Assembly: GCF_000269985.1 (NCBI RefSeq)
Contig: NC_016109.1
Coordinates: 6,289,001-6,353,000, forward strand
From: Kitasatospora setae KM-6054
GTDB lineage: Bacteria; Actinomycetota; Actinomycetes; Streptomycetales; Streptomycetaceae
Reading direction: 5' to 3'
DNA: 64,000 bases
In this document: positions 48,028 to 58,614 of the stretch, piece after piece
Position numbering within the stretch: position 1 is the first letter of the stretch
Layout: each line of letters opens with the position of its first letter
Program-made: the position numbers and the translations under genes
The notes under the pieces: model-generated
What the model saw: the letters and a program-made list of their open reading frames with translations, nothing else
Databases searched by the model: none
What the model was told of the DNA's origin: nothing

Positions 48028-50955
48028 ATGTCGTCTCCACCGCTCAACCGAGCCCCCCGCCGCCGGGTCTCGGCGGCCACCGCCGCGCTCACGCTGCTGG
48101 CCGCCGGCCTGTCGACCGCGGTCGCCGTCCCGGCGTCCGCCGCCGTCGTCCAGTGTTCCGTCGACTACACGACGAACGACTGGGGCAGCGGCTTCACCGC
48201 CAACGTGGCGATCAACAACAAGGGCGCCGCCGCGATCAACGGCTGGACGCTGACCTACTCCTACGCGGGCAACCAGACCCTGTCCGGCTCCGGTTGGAAC
48301 GGCACCTGGAGCCAGTCCGGCAAGAACGTCACGGTCGTCGCCCCGGCCTGGGCGAGCACCATCGCGGCGGGCGGTTCGGCCACCGCCGGTGCCAACTTCT
48401 CGTACAGCGGCAGCAATGCGGCGCCGACCGGGTTCGCGGTCAACGGCACCAGTTGCACGGGGGCGCACGCGGCTCCGACGACCGCCCTGACCAGCCCGGC
48501 GCCGGGTGCCAACTACCAGGCGGGGGCGGCGATTCCGCTGTCGGCGACGGCTTCGGCGGCGGACGGCGCGAGCATCAGCAAGGTCGAGTTCTACGACAAC
48601 ACCACGCTGATCGGCACCGCGACCGCCGCGCCGTACGCCTTCAGTTGGACGGGTGCGGCGAGCGGCAGCCACTCGGTCTACGCGAAGGCGTATGACAGCC
48701 TGGGCGCGAGCAGTGAGTCGACCCCGGCGGGCATCACGGTGGCGGCGGGGCCGGCGATCAGCGCGACGCCGTTGACGCTGTCGGTGAACCAGGGCAAGAC
48801 CGGCGGCTTCGCGCTGAAGCTGACCAGCCAGCCGAGCGCGAACGTCACGGTCACCACCACCCGCACCGCGGGCAACACCGGGCTGTCGGTCAGTTCGGGC
48901 GGGACGCTGACCTTCACCCCGAGCAACTGGTCGACGCCGCAGACCGTCACGCTCACCGCCGACGCCGCCTCCACCGGTTCGGCGACCTTCACCTCCAGCG
49001 CGACGGGGTACACCTCCTCGGCGGTGACGGTGACCGAGCTGGCCGTCGCCTCGGGCGTGTACAACGACCGGTTCCTGCAGCTGTACAACAAGATCAAGGA
49101 CCCGGCGAACGGCTACTTCTCGCCGGAGGGCATCCCGTACCACTCGGTGGAGACCCTGCTGGTCGAGGCCCCGGACCAGGGGCACGAGACCACCTCGGAG
49201 GCGTACTCGTACCTGATCTGGCTGGAGGCCCAGTACGGGCGGGTGACCAAGGACTGGTCGAAGTTCAACGCGGCGTGGACGCTCATGGAGACGTACATGA
49301 TCCCGGGGCACGCCGACCAGCCGACCAACTCGTTCTACAACGCCTCGAAGCCGGCCACCTACGCGCCCGAGCGCCCGCTGCCGAGCGACTACCCGGCGGC
49401 GCTGGACACCTCGATCACCGCGGGCAGCGACCCGATCGCCGGTGAGCTGAAGAGCGCGTACGGCACCGACGACATCTACGGCATGCACTGGCTGCAGGAC
49501 GTCGACAACGTCTACGGCTACGGCAACGCGCCCGGCAAGTGCGAGGCGGGCCCGGCCGACACCGGCCCGTCGTTCATCAACACCTACCAGCGCGGCGCGC
49601 AGGAGTCGGTGTTCGAGACCATCCCGCAGCCGACCTGCGACAACTTCAAGTACGGCGGCAAGAACGGCTACCTGGACCTGTTCGTCAAGGACAACTCGTA
49701 CGCCAAGCAGTGGAAGTACACCGACGCGCCGGACGCCGACGCGCGCGCCATCCAGGCCGCGTACTGGGCCGACACCTGGGCCAAGGCGCAGGGCAACGGC
49801 ACCCAGGTGGCCGGCACGGTGGCCAAGGCCGGCAAGATGGGCGACTACCTGCGGTACGCGTTCTTCGACAAGTACTTCAAGCAGATCGGCAACTGCGTCG
49901 GGGCGAGCGCCTGCGCGGCTGGCAGCGGCAAGAGCTCCGAGCACTACCTGCTGTCCTGGTACTACGCCTGGGGCGGTGCCACCGACACCTCGGCCGGCTG
50001 GTCCTGGCGGATCGGCGACAGCGCGGCGCACGGCGGCTACCAGAACCCGATGGCCGCGTACGCGCTGGTCAACGACCCGGCGATGGCCCCGAAGTCGACC
50101 ACCGGCAAGTCCGACTGGTCCACCTCGATGGGCCGCCAGGTCGAGTTCACCCAGTGGCTGCAGTCCAACGAGGGCGCGATCGCGGGCGGCGCGACCAACA
50201 GCTGGGAGGGGAACTACGGGACGCCGCCGGCCGGCACCCCGACCTTCTACGGGATGTTCTACGACGAGGCGCCGGTCTACCACGACCCGCCGTCCAACCA
50301 GTGGTTCGGCTTCCAGGCCTGGGGCCTGGAGCGGATGGCCGAGTACTACTACTCCAGCGGTGACGCCAAGGCCAAGGCCATCCTGGACAAGTGGGTGACC
50401 TGGGCGCTGTCCCAGACCACCTTCACCGCGGACGGCGGCTACCAGATCCCGTCCACGCTGGCCTGGAGCGGCAAGCCGGACACCTGGAACGCGGCCTCCC
50501 CGGGCGCCAACACCGGCCTGCACGTGAGCGTCGTCGACTACACCAAGGACGTCGGCGTGGCCGGCTCCTACGCCAAGCTGCTGGCCTACTACGCGGCCAA
50601 GTCCGGCAACGCGGCGGCCAGGACCGCGGCGCAGAAGCTGCTGGACGGCATGTGGGCCAACAGCCAGGACGCGCTGGGCATCTCGATCCCGGAGACCCGC
50701 GCCGACTACAGCCGCTTCAACGACTCGGTCTCGGTGCCGAGCGGCTGGACCGGCACCATGCCCAACGGCGACCCGATCAACGGCAGTTCGACCTTCCTGT
50801 CGATCCGCTCCTGGTACAGGAACGACCCGTCGTTCGCGAAGGTCCAGGCGTACCTGAACGGCGGCGCGGCGCCGACCTTCACCTACCACCGCTTCTGGGC
50901 GCAGGCCGACATCGCCACGGCGATGGCGACCTACGGGGAGCTGTTCGGCGGCTGA
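48028..50955 (+). CDS. Secreted cellulose 1,4-beta-cellobiosidase: CBM2, Ig-like modules and GH48
   Basis: A 975-residue exoglucanase acting from the reducing end of cellulose. Order: signal peptide (about 1-38), CBM2 (about 39-142), an Ig-like module (about 150-238, SKVEFYDNTTLIGTATAAPYAFSW), a second beta module (about 240-335), and GH48 from SGVYNDRFLQLYNKIKD to the end. The catalytic acid is in GHETTSEAY. The CBM is very close to that of the GH5 neighbour. Highly expressed gene with strong promoter and CebR control; a strong terminator follows. Confidence 0.95.
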   Translation: MSSPPLNRAPRRRVSAATAALTLLAAGLSTAVAVPASAAVVQCSVDYTTNDWGSGFTANVAINNKGAAAINGWTLTYSYAGNQTLSGSGWNGTWSQSGKNVTVVAPAWASTIAAGGSATAGANFSYSGSNAAPTGFAVNGTSCTGAHAAPTTALTSPAPGANYQAGAAIPLSATASAADGASISKVEFYDNTTLIGTATAAPYAFSWTGAASGSHSVYAKAYDSLGASSESTPAGITVAAGPAISATPLTLSVNQGKTGGFALKLTSQPSANVTVTTTRTAGNTGLSVSSGGTLTFTPSNWSTPQTVTLTADAASTGSATFTSSATGYTSSAVTVTELAVASGVYNDRFLQLYNKIKDPANGYFSPEGIPYHSVETLLVEAPDQGHETTSEAYSYLIWLEAQYGRVTKDWSKFNAAWTLMETYMIPGHADQPTNSFYNASKPATYAPERPLPSDYPAALDTSITAGSDPIAGELKSAYGTDDIYGMHWLQDVDNVYGYGNAPGKCEAGPADTGPSFINTYQRGAQESVFETIPQPTCDNFKYGGKNGYLDLFVKDNSYAKQWKYTDAPDADARAIQAAYWADTWAKAQGNGTQVAGTVAKAGKMGDYLRYAFFDKYFKQIGNCVGASACAAGSGKSSEHYLLSWYYAWGGATDTSAGWSWRIGDSAAHGGYQNPMAAYALVNDPAMAPKSTTGKSDWSTSMGRQVEFTQWLQSNEGAIAGGATNSWEGNYGTPPAGTPTFYGMFYDEAPVYHDPPSNQWFGFQAWGLERMAEYYYSSGDAKAKAILDKWVTWALSQTTFTADGGYQIPSTLAWSGKPDTWNAASPGANTGLHVSVVDYTKDVGVAGSYAKLLAYYAAKSGNAAARTAAQKLLDGMWANSQDALGISIPETRADYSRFNDSVSVPSGWTGTMPNGDPINGSSTFLSIRSWYRNDPSFAKVQAYLNGGAAPTFTYHRFWAQADIATAMATYGELFGG

Positions 50956-50981
50956 CGGGCGGTCACCGCTCCACCACGACG

Positions 50982-51019
50982 CGAGTGCCCGGTCCGACCG
51001 ACAGCGGACCGGGCACTCG
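50982..51019 (+). terminator. Terminator of the GH48 gene
   Basis: A 15-bp perfect stem (50982-50996 with 51005-51019) and 8-nt loop, 27 nt after the stop codon. Confidence 0.9.
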
Positions 51020-51049
51020 TCCGTTCTGTGGAGATTGTCGTACTACCTC

Positions 51050-51079
51050 TTGATTTTTGTCGTATGGGGTACATAGTCT
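51050..51079 (+). promoter_or_regulatory. Promoter of the subtilisin gene
   Basis: -35 TTGATT (51050-51055), 18-nt spacer, -10 TAGTCT (51074-51079) in an unusually AT-rich stretch. The gene starts 67 nt downstream. Confidence 0.5.
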
Positions 51080-51146
51080 CCGGCCCATTCGCACGCCGTC
51101 GATCACCCTCGACCGCGTACGCCCACACTCGGGAGGGTCAACCCCT

Positions 51147-52625
<1,479 letters not shown>

Positions 52626-52630
52626 CCTCT

Positions 52631-52697
52631 GCCGGAAGGTAGTTCGCCCGCCGTGGGTCGGCCGCCGGCGCAACCGACCCGCGCCGGAAGGTAGTTC
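52631..52697. repeat. Direct repeat GCCGGAAGGTAGTTC flanking a terminator hairpin
   Basis: The 15-mer occurs at 52631-52645 and 52683-52697, 52 bp apart; the second copy runs into the stop codon of the HipA-like gene. Between them GGGTCGG (52655-52661) and CCGACCC (52674-52680) form a hairpin that probably terminates both convergent genes. Confidence 0.7.
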
Positions 52698-53595
52698 ACT
52701 CGCCGCCGACGTGCCGCGACCAGTCCGGCTCCACCGGGGCCAGGCCGGCCCGGTTCGGCACCTGCTTCAGCCAGGCCGGACGGGCCGCCAGCCGCGCGGC
52801 GGCGGCCCGCTCCTCGGCGGCCCGGATCTGCGCGGGCGTCGCGAAGCCCTCCGGCAGCCAGGCCGCCGAGTGCGCCACCCGGGCGGCCAGGTGCGCCACG
52901 TACGCCTCCCGCACCGCGGCCGGCGAGTCGAACCCCGGCTCGTCGGCCAGCCAGGCGTCCGGCACCAGCGCGGTGACCTCGCGCAGCAGCTCCGGCGTCA
53001 CCAGCGGGGCGAGCGCGGCGTCGGCGGCGGCCAGGTCGGGGCCGTAGCCGCCGAGCGCGTGGCCGCTCAGGTCGTAGCGCTTGTGCACCGAGGCGGCGGC
53101 GGACGCCCAGCGGTGGTGGAAGACCAGGCCCGCGCCGTTGTCGATCAGCCACAGCCGCCCGTGCCAGACCATCAGGTTGGGGTTGTGCACGCTGCGGTCG
53201 ACGTTGCCGGTCAGCGCGTCCAGCCAGACCACCCGGCCCGCCTCGGCGGGGGAGACCTCGATCAGGCCGGGCCGGAAGTCCCGCGCGCCGGGCAGCAGGT
53301 CCATGCCGAGGTTGCGTCCGGCGCTGGCCCGCAGCAGGTCCTGGATCTCCTGGTCGGGCTCGTCCGCGGCGACCGCCGGGTCGAAGTCGACCAGCACCAG
53401 CGGCGGCACCCGCAGCCCCAGCCGCCGGGCCAGTTCGCCGACGACCACCTCGGCCACCAGCGCCTTCACGCCCTGCGCGGCCCCGGTGAACTTCACCACG
53501 TACGTCCCCAGGTCGTCGGTCTCGACCACCCCGGGCACCGACCCGCCCGCCCGCAGCGGGTCGACGTAGCGCAGCGCCTTCACTTCATCCAGCAT
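52696..53595 (-). CDS. HipA-like kinase family protein
   Basis: A 299-residue protein with kinase-like blocks: GTYVVKFTGAAQGVKALVAEVVVGELARRLGL for the ATP lysine region, then WLDALTGNVDRSVHNPNLMVWHGRLWLIDNGAGLVFHH, which looks like a catalytic N/D loop (NVDRSVHNPN) and metal-binding Asp (LIDNGAG). Streptomycete homologues are annotated HipA-like and usually lie beside a DUF3037 gene; none is found here, though the 3' neighbourhood carries a direct repeat. No HipB-type antitoxin is present, so toxin function is doubtful. Confidence 0.75.
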   Translation of the reverse strand: MLDEVKALRYVDPLRAGGSVPGVVETDDLGTYVVKFTGAAQGVKALVAEVVVGELARRLGLRVPPLVLVDFDPAVAADEPDQEIQDLLRASAGRNLGMDLLPGARDFRPGLIEVSPAEAGRVVWLDALTGNVDRSVHNPNLMVWHGRLWLIDNGAGLVFHHRWASAAASVHKRYDLSGHALGGYGPDLAAADAALAPLVTPELLREVTALVPDAWLADEPGFDSPAAVREAYVAHLAARVAHSAAWLPEGFATPAQIRAAEERAAAARLAARPAWLKQVPNRAGLAPVEPDWSRHVGGE

Positions 53596-53708
53596 TCGTC
53601 CACCCTAACGCGAAGGGCAACGCGAAGGGCGCCCCGGTTTGGCGGCCGTCCGGGGCGATGATTGGGTGGGGCCGACCGTCGAGCAGCCGACCGAGGAGAA
53701 GTGAAGCG

Positions 53709-54149
53709 ATGGGCAAGGTGCACGCCACCACCGAGCGGACGTACGGGGCGGCTCCGGCCGAGGTGTACGAGGCGCTGGCCGACTACGCGGTGACCCGGCC
53801 GAAGCTGCTGCCCGCGCAGTACAGCGAGTACGAGGTCCGGGCGGGCGGCCAGGGCGCCGGGACGCAGGTGCACTGGAAGCTGCAGGCCACCGAGAAGCGG
53901 GTCCGGGACTGCCTGTTCACGGTGTCGGCGCCCAGCCCGGAGAAGCTGGTGGAGACCGACGCCAACTCCTCGATGGTGATCACCTGGACGGTGTCGGCGG
54001 TCGGCGAGAGCGGCAGCCGGGTCACCGTCGAGGCGAGCTGGACGGGCGCCGGCGGCATCGGCGGCTTCTTCGAGCGGACCTTCGCGCCGAAGGGCCTGAA
54101 CCGGATCCACGACCAGGTGCTGGCCAACCTGGCGGCCGAACTCGGCTGA
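53709..54149 (+). CDS. SRPBCC family protein (polyketide cyclase/dehydrase-like)
   Basis: A 146-residue START-fold protein: HATTERTYGAAPAEVYEALADY at the N-terminus and FFERTFAPKGLNRIHDQVLANLAAELG as the long C-terminal helix are typical. Such proteins bind hydrophobic ligands. The ATG 53709 has GAGGAGAAG at a good distance. A strong terminator follows. Ligand unknown. Confidence 0.85.
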   Translation: MGKVHATTERTYGAAPAEVYEALADYAVTRPKLLPAQYSEYEVRAGGQGAGTQVHWKLQATEKRVRDCLFTVSAPSPEKLVETDANSSMVITWTVSAVGESGSRVTVEASWTGAGGIGGFFERTFAPKGLNRIHDQVLANLAAELG

Positions 54150-54164
54150 TCCCCCGGGCAATCG

Positions 54165-54198
54165 GACACCCGTACGGCGCGTCAGCCGTACGGGTGTC
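54165..54198 (+). terminator. Terminator of the SRPBCC gene
   Basis: A 13-bp perfect stem (54165-54177 with 54186-54198) and 8-nt loop, 15 nt after the stop. Confidence 0.9.
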
Positions 54199-54249
54199 TG
54201 ACTTCCCCGGGACGGGTGAAGCGGGCCCGGCCCGGGGGTGTCCTCAACT

Positions 54250-54255
54250 TAGGCT
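54250..54255 (+). promoter_or_regulatory. Candidate -10 box for a leaderless glycosyltransferase transcript
   Basis: TAGGCT ends 7 nt before the GTG at 54263, with no ribosome site between. No -35 box is convincing. Confidence 0.4.
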
Positions 54256-54262
54256 CCGGGCC

Positions 54263-55432
54263 GTGCAGATGACGATCCTTCATGTGTCCCAGCCGGTCGA
54301 CGGCGGGGTGGCCCGGGTGGTGGTGGACCTGGTGCGCGGGCAGCGCGCGGCCGGGTGCCGGGTGCTGGTGGCGTGCCCGTCCGGCGGCCGGCTCGCCCGG
54401 GAGGCCGCCGCGGCCGGCGCCCGGGTGCTGGACTGGTCCGCCGGGCGCTCGCCCGGCACCAGCACGGCCGGGGAGGTCTGGCGGCTGCGCCGGATCATCC
54501 GCCAGGCCGAGCCGGACGTGCTGCACCTGCACAGTGCGAAGGCCGGGCTGGCCGGGCGGCTGGCGGCCCGCGGCACCCCGGCGACGGTGTTCCAGCCGCA
54601 CGCCTGGTCGTTCGCCGCCGTGGAGGGCGCGCTGGCCGAGGCCAGCCTGCGCTGGGAGCGGCACGCCACCCGCTGGGCCCGCACCGTGCTGTGCGTCAGC
54701 GAGCGGGAGCGGGCGGACGGCGCGGCGGCCGGGCTGGTCGCGGACTGGCGGGTGGTGCCCAACGGCGTCGACCTGGAGCACTTCGCGCCCGCCGACCCGG
54801 CCTCCCGGCGCGCCGCCCGGATGACCCTGGGCCTGGACCAGGGCGACCCGCTGGCGGTCTGCGTGGGGCGGCTGTGCCGGCAGAAGGGCCAGGACGTGCT
54901 GCTGGACGCCTGGACGCGGGTGCAGCTGGCCCGCCCGGCGGCCCGGCTGGTGCTGGTCGGCGGCGGCCCGGACGCGGAGGCGCTGGCCGAGCAGGTGCGC
55001 GGCCTGCCCGACCCGTCCCGGGTGCGGATGGTCGGCGACGTGGCCGACCCGCGGCTGTGGCTGGCGGCGGCCGACCTGGCGGTGCTGCCCTCGCGCTGGG
55101 AGGGGATGGCGCTGGCGCCGCTGGAGGCGATGGCCTGCGGCCGGCCGGTGCTGCTGACCGACGTGCCGGGCGCCCGGGAGTGCCTGCCGCCGGCCGACCG
55201 GGAGCGTGCGGTGGTGCCGCCGGAGAATTCCGGTGCGATGGCCGAACGGTTGGTCGAATTGCTGGGCGACCGGATCGAATGCGAACGCCGCGGTGCGGCG
55301 GCCCGCGCATACATGGCAGATCATCACGATATTCGCGGAGTGATTCAGCAGGTGGCGGCGCTCTACCGGATGATTGTTCGGAGCGGGGCGGTGCCGGTGG
55401 GCCGTACGGACCGTGTCCCGCAGGGATTCTGA
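54263..55432 (+). CDS. Glycosyltransferase, GT4 family
   Basis: A 389-residue GT-B enzyme. The N-terminal Rossmann domain has ILHVSQPVDGGVARVVVDLV and LHLHSAKAGLAGR; the C-terminal domain has VVPNGVDLEHF, GRLCRQKGQDVLLDAW and the nucleotide-sugar loop ALAPLEAMACGRPVLLTDVPG with the E-x7-E type pattern. A GTG at 54263 fits a leaderless start; ATG two codons on is the alternative. It opens the exopolysaccharide cluster, but the gap to the next gene is nearly 300 nt. Sugar donor unknown. Confidence 0.9.
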   Translation: MQMTILHVSQPVDGGVARVVVDLVRGQRAAGCRVLVACPSGGRLAREAAAAGARVLDWSAGRSPGTSTAGEVWRLRRIIRQAEPDVLHLHSAKAGLAGRLAARGTPATVFQPHAWSFAAVEGALAEASLRWERHATRWARTVLCVSERERADGAAAGLVADWRVVPNGVDLEHFAPADPASRRAARMTLGLDQGDPLAVCVGRLCRQKGQDVLLDAWTRVQLARPAARLVLVGGGPDAEALAEQVRGLPDPSRVRMVGDVADPRLWLAAADLAVLPSRWEGMALAPLEAMACGRPVLLTDVPGARECLPPADRERAVVPPENSGAMAERLVELLGDRIECERRGAAARAYMADHHDIRGVIQQVAALYRMIVRSGAVPVGRTDRVPQGF

Positions 55433-55727
55433 TCGTTTGTCAGGCCGTGAACGCCCGCCCGCGCAGGTGCGGACCTCTTTCCTGAATGTCTGATTATTGG
55501 GCGGGTGGAATGAAATGGCATGTCAGCCCCCTGCGTGCCAGTCGGCGTTCGGTAATGTCTGATTTTGCCTGCTTCGTCTCCATTTTCGGAATCGAAATGG
55601 TCGACCGCCTTTCACGGCAGCAGGTGCTTACCTGGACCGCGTCCACCGGGCCGGGGCGCCGAACCGGTGCGCGTCCGGTCCGGCTGCCCGGTCGCGGCGG
55701 GTACACAGCAGGGGAGTTCGTGCGCTG
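55433..55727 (+). other. Low-GC gap with a possible 80-residue ORF coupled to the sugar transferase
   Basis: This 295-nt stretch is clearly lower in GC than the rest. It contains AATGTCTGATT twice (55485-55495 and 55554-55564) and an open frame, ATG 55486 to TGA 55728, whose stop overlaps the start of the sugar transferase (TGATG). The predicted peptide begins MSDYWAGGM and has no known motif. It may be a leader peptide or just a promoter region. Confidence 0.35.
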
Positions 55728-57287
55728 ATGACCATTGACCACGAGAGCGTCCCGCGACCGGGCAGAACGCTGACCGGCCCCGGGCCGGGCCCCGGCCGCT
55801 CCGGCAGCGGGCCCGGCAACCGCCCCGGCGGTGACGTGCTCGACCGGCCGAGGATCCGGCAGAAGGGCCGGCCCCGGCAGCGCGCCGCCGCGCCCCGGCC
55901 GTCCGCCGCCGTCGGCCGGCACCGCGGCCGGCTGCACTCCCGGGTCGCCCTGCCGCTCGCGCTGGCCGCCGCCGACGTCCTGGCGGTCGGCCTGGCCGCC
56001 GCCGCCACCACCCCCGCCGGCACCCGCCCGATCACCACCGCCGCGCTGCTGCTGCCCGCGCTGCTCCCGCTCAACCTGGCCGGCGGCCTCTACCGCGGCC
56101 GGCTCAGCCTCTCCGCGCTCGACGAACTCCCCGCGCTGGCCGCCCGGGCCGCCGTCGCCACCGCCTTCGCGATCACCGCGGACGCCTGCCTGGCCGGCCG
56201 CTGGGCCGACCTCGGCCCGGTCAGCCCGCTGCGGCTGCTCGCCCTGCTGGTACTGGTGCTCCCGCTGGCCGCGCTCGGCCGGGCCTTCGTCCACCACCTG
56301 ACCCGCAAGGCCCGCCGCCGCCGCCCCAGCCCGGTCCTGATCCTCGGCGCGGGCGAACTCGGCCAGCAGATCGCCGCGGTGCTCACCGCCCGCCCCGAGT
56401 ACGGCCTGCGCCCGGTCGGCTACCTCGACCCCGACCCGGTGCTGCTGCCCGCCGGCGGCCCGCTGCCGGTGCTCGGCGGCCGCGAGGTGCTCGGCCGGGT
56501 GCTGCGCCGCTACCGGATCCACCACGTGCTGGCCACCGCGGGCGCCGCCGACGAGGCCGAGACGCTGGCCGCGCTGCGGCAGGCCGCCCGGCTCGGCTGC
56601 CAGGTCTGGCTGGTGCCCGGCCTGCGCGAGTTCGACTCGGTCCGCGGCGCGGGCGACCACCTCTGGGGGTTCCCCTGTCTGCGGCTGGGCGCCCCCGCGA
56701 TGCGGCGCGGCGGCTGGATCGCCAAGCGCGGCTTCGACATCGCCGCGGCCGGCCTCGGCCTGCTGCTGATCTCCCCGGTGCTGGCCGCCTGCGCCCTCGC
56801 GGTGCGCTGGGACACCGGCCCCGGCGTGCTCTTCCGCCAGCAGCGCACCGGCCTGGACGGCAAGGTCTTCACCGTCCTGAAGTTCCGCACCCTGCGCCCC
56901 TCCAACGAGCACGAGTCGGCCACCCGCTGGAACATCGCGCAGGACCACCGGATGGGCGCCATCGGCAAGTTCCTCCGCCGCACCTCGCTGGACGAGCTGC
57001 CCCAGCTGTGGAACGTGCTGACCGGCGACATGAGCCTGGTCGGCCCGCGGCCCGAACGCCCGTACTTCGTCATGCGGTTCGGCCAGGCGTACCCCGAGTA
57101 CGCCGACCGGCACCGCGTCCCGGTCGGCCTGACCGGCCTGGCCCAGGTCAACGGCCTGCGCGGGGACACCTCGATCGAGGACCGGGCGCGCTTCGACAAC
57201 CGCTACATCGAGGGCTGGAGCCTGTGGGGGGACGTCAAGGTCCTGCTCCGCACCGCCGCCCTGGTGGTCCGCCCGGACGGGAGCTGA
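55728..57287 (+). CDS. Exopolysaccharide biosynthesis polyprenyl glycosylphosphotransferase
   Basis: A 519-residue initiating transferase that links the first sugar phosphate to undecaprenyl phosphate. Residues about 1-75 are basic and Pro-rich; four helices follow (about 75-190), then a Rossmann-like CoA-binding-type domain (ILGAGELGQQIAAVL) and a C-terminal bacterial sugar transferase domain from RGFDIAAAGLGLL, with LKFRTLRP, RRTSLDELPQLWNVLTGDMSLVGPRPERP as the conserved catalytic part. Starts at ATG 55728. Confidence 0.93.
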   Translation: MTIDHESVPRPGRTLTGPGPGPGRSGSGPGNRPGGDVLDRPRIRQKGRPRQRAAAPRPSAAVGRHRGRLHSRVALPLALAAADVLAVGLAAAATTPAGTRPITTAALLLPALLPLNLAGGLYRGRLSLSALDELPALAARAAVATAFAITADACLAGRWADLGPVSPLRLLALLVLVLPLAALGRAFVHHLTRKARRRRPSPVLILGAGELGQQIAAVLTARPEYGLRPVGYLDPDPVLLPAGGPLPVLGGREVLGRVLRRYRIHHVLATAGAADEAETLAALRQAARLGCQVWLVPGLREFDSVRGAGDHLWGFPCLRLGAPAMRRGGWIAKRGFDIAAAGLGLLLISPVLAACALAVRWDTGPGVLFRQQRTGLDGKVFTVLKFRTLRPSNEHESATRWNIAQDHRMGAIGKFLRRTSLDELPQLWNVLTGDMSLVGPRPERPYFVMRFGQAYPEYADRHRVPVGLTGLAQVNGLRGDTSIEDRARFDNRYIEGWSLWGDVKVLLRTAALVVRPDGS

Positions 57288-57291
57288 ACCC

Positions 57292-58614
57292 ATGGCCATC
57301 GCCCTCCAACTCCCGTACCCCGCGAAGCGGTTGGCCGCGATAGTCCCGGCCAGGCCGAGCTGGCTGGCGGCCGCGACGGTCCTTCTGGTGTGCGTGCCCA
57401 CGGGGGAGAAGGACGTCACCGCGTCCGTGCACGTCACCCCCGCCGACCTCGCCTCGCTGGCCCTGGTCGGGCTGACCGCCCTCGACCTGCTGCGCGGCCG
57501 GCTGCCCCGGCTCGACCCCGCCGCCTGCGCGCTGTTCGGCGGCGTGGTGCTGGCCGCCGCCGTCGCCACCGCGCACTCCATCGACCCGGCGAGCAGCGTC
57601 ACCGGCTTCGTCCGGCTGGTGCAGATCTTCGTGCTCGTCCCCGCCGCCGTGCTGCTCGCCGTCCGCGACACCCTCGACCGGCGGCTGGTGCTCGGCTCGT
57701 TCGTCCTCGCCGCCCTGATCGAGGGCGCGGTCGGCGCCGACCAGTACCTCACCCGCACCGGCGCCTCCTACACCGGCCAGCCGATCCGGGCCGTCGGCAC
57801 CTTCGGCGCCCTCGACATCATGGCGATGTCCACCGTCGTCTCCTACGGCCTGCTCGCCGCCCTCGGCCTGGCCCTCGCCGAACGCCGCCCCGGCGGCAGC
57901 GCCGCACTGCGCCGGACGATGTGGGCCGCCGCCGCGTTCCTCGCCTTCCCGCTCGCCGTCTCCTTCAGCCGGGGCAGCTGGATCGCCACCGCCGTCGCCG
58001 CGAGCGTGCTGCTGCTGCGCGCCGACGCCCGGCTCGCCGTCAAGGGCGTGCTGGTCGGCGCGGCCGCCGCCGTGGTGCTGGTCGGCGGCCTCGGCCTCGG
58101 CGCCTCCGGCGTCACCGAGCGGCTCAGCTCGATCGGCTCGGTCTCCGCCGCCCCCGACCAGTCCGTCTCCGACCGCTACGACCTGTGGGCCACCGCCGGC
58201 CGGATCTGGCAGGACCACCCGGTCACCGGCGCCGGGCCGAAGGCGTTCCAGCAACTGCGCGACAGCCACGCCCCGCTGCGGCTCTCCTCCGGCAGCGACG
58301 CCGCCGACCCCACCATCGGCTTCCAGCGCGAACCGCTGCTCTCCCCGCACAACATGTACTTCCTGGTGCTCAGCGAACAGGGCCTGCTCGGCGTCGTCGC
58401 CTACCTGGCGCTGTTCCTCGCCCTGCTGCTCGGCTGCCTGCGCCGCGCCACCGGCCCCGGCCTGGCCGCGCTCGCCCTGCTCTGCTGGGTGCTCTGGGAC
58501 TTCCTCTACGCCGACATCGGCGGCACCACCACCGTGCTGACCTCGGTGGTGCTCGGCCTGGCCGCCCGCACCGCCTTCCCCGGCCCCGAACCCCGTGAGG
58601 CGAACGGCGCATGA
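57292..58614 (+). CDS. O-antigen ligase/Wzy-like polymerase
   Basis: A 440-residue membrane protein with about 11 helices and a long outside loop (SVSDRYDLWATAGRIWQDHPVTGAGPKAFQQL) containing the H-P-x-x-G-x-G motif of the O-antigen ligase/Wzy family; the PHNMYFLVLSEQGLLGV block follows. It probably polymerises lipid-linked repeat units outside the membrane. It starts 4 nt after the transferase and overlaps the flippase start (ATGA). Confidence 0.88.
   Translation: MAIALQLPYPAKRLAAIVPARPSWLAAATVLLVCVPTGEKDVTASVHVTPADLASLALVGLTALDLLRGRLPRLDPAACALFGGVVLAAAVATAHSIDPASSVTGFVRLVQIFVLVPAAVLLAVRDTLDRRLVLGSFVLAALIEGAVGADQYLTRTGASYTGQPIRAVGTFGALDIMAMSTVVSYGLLAALGLALAERRPGGSAALRRTMWAAAAFLAFPLAVSFSRGSWIATAVAASVLLLRADARLAVKGVLVGAAAAVVLVGGLGLGASGVTERLSSIGSVSAAPDQSVSDRYDLWATAGRIWQDHPVTGAGPKAFQQLRDSHAPLRLSSGSDAADPTIGFQREPLLSPHNMYFLVLSEQGLLGVVAYLALFLALLLGCLRRATGPGLAALALLCWVLWDFLYADIGGTTTVLTSVVLGLAARTAFPGPEPREANGA

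Noticed and set aside
52696..53595. HipBA toxin-antitoxin system
   Set aside because: No small DNA-binding antitoxin gene next to the HipA-like gene, and the sequence is a divergent streptomycete branch.
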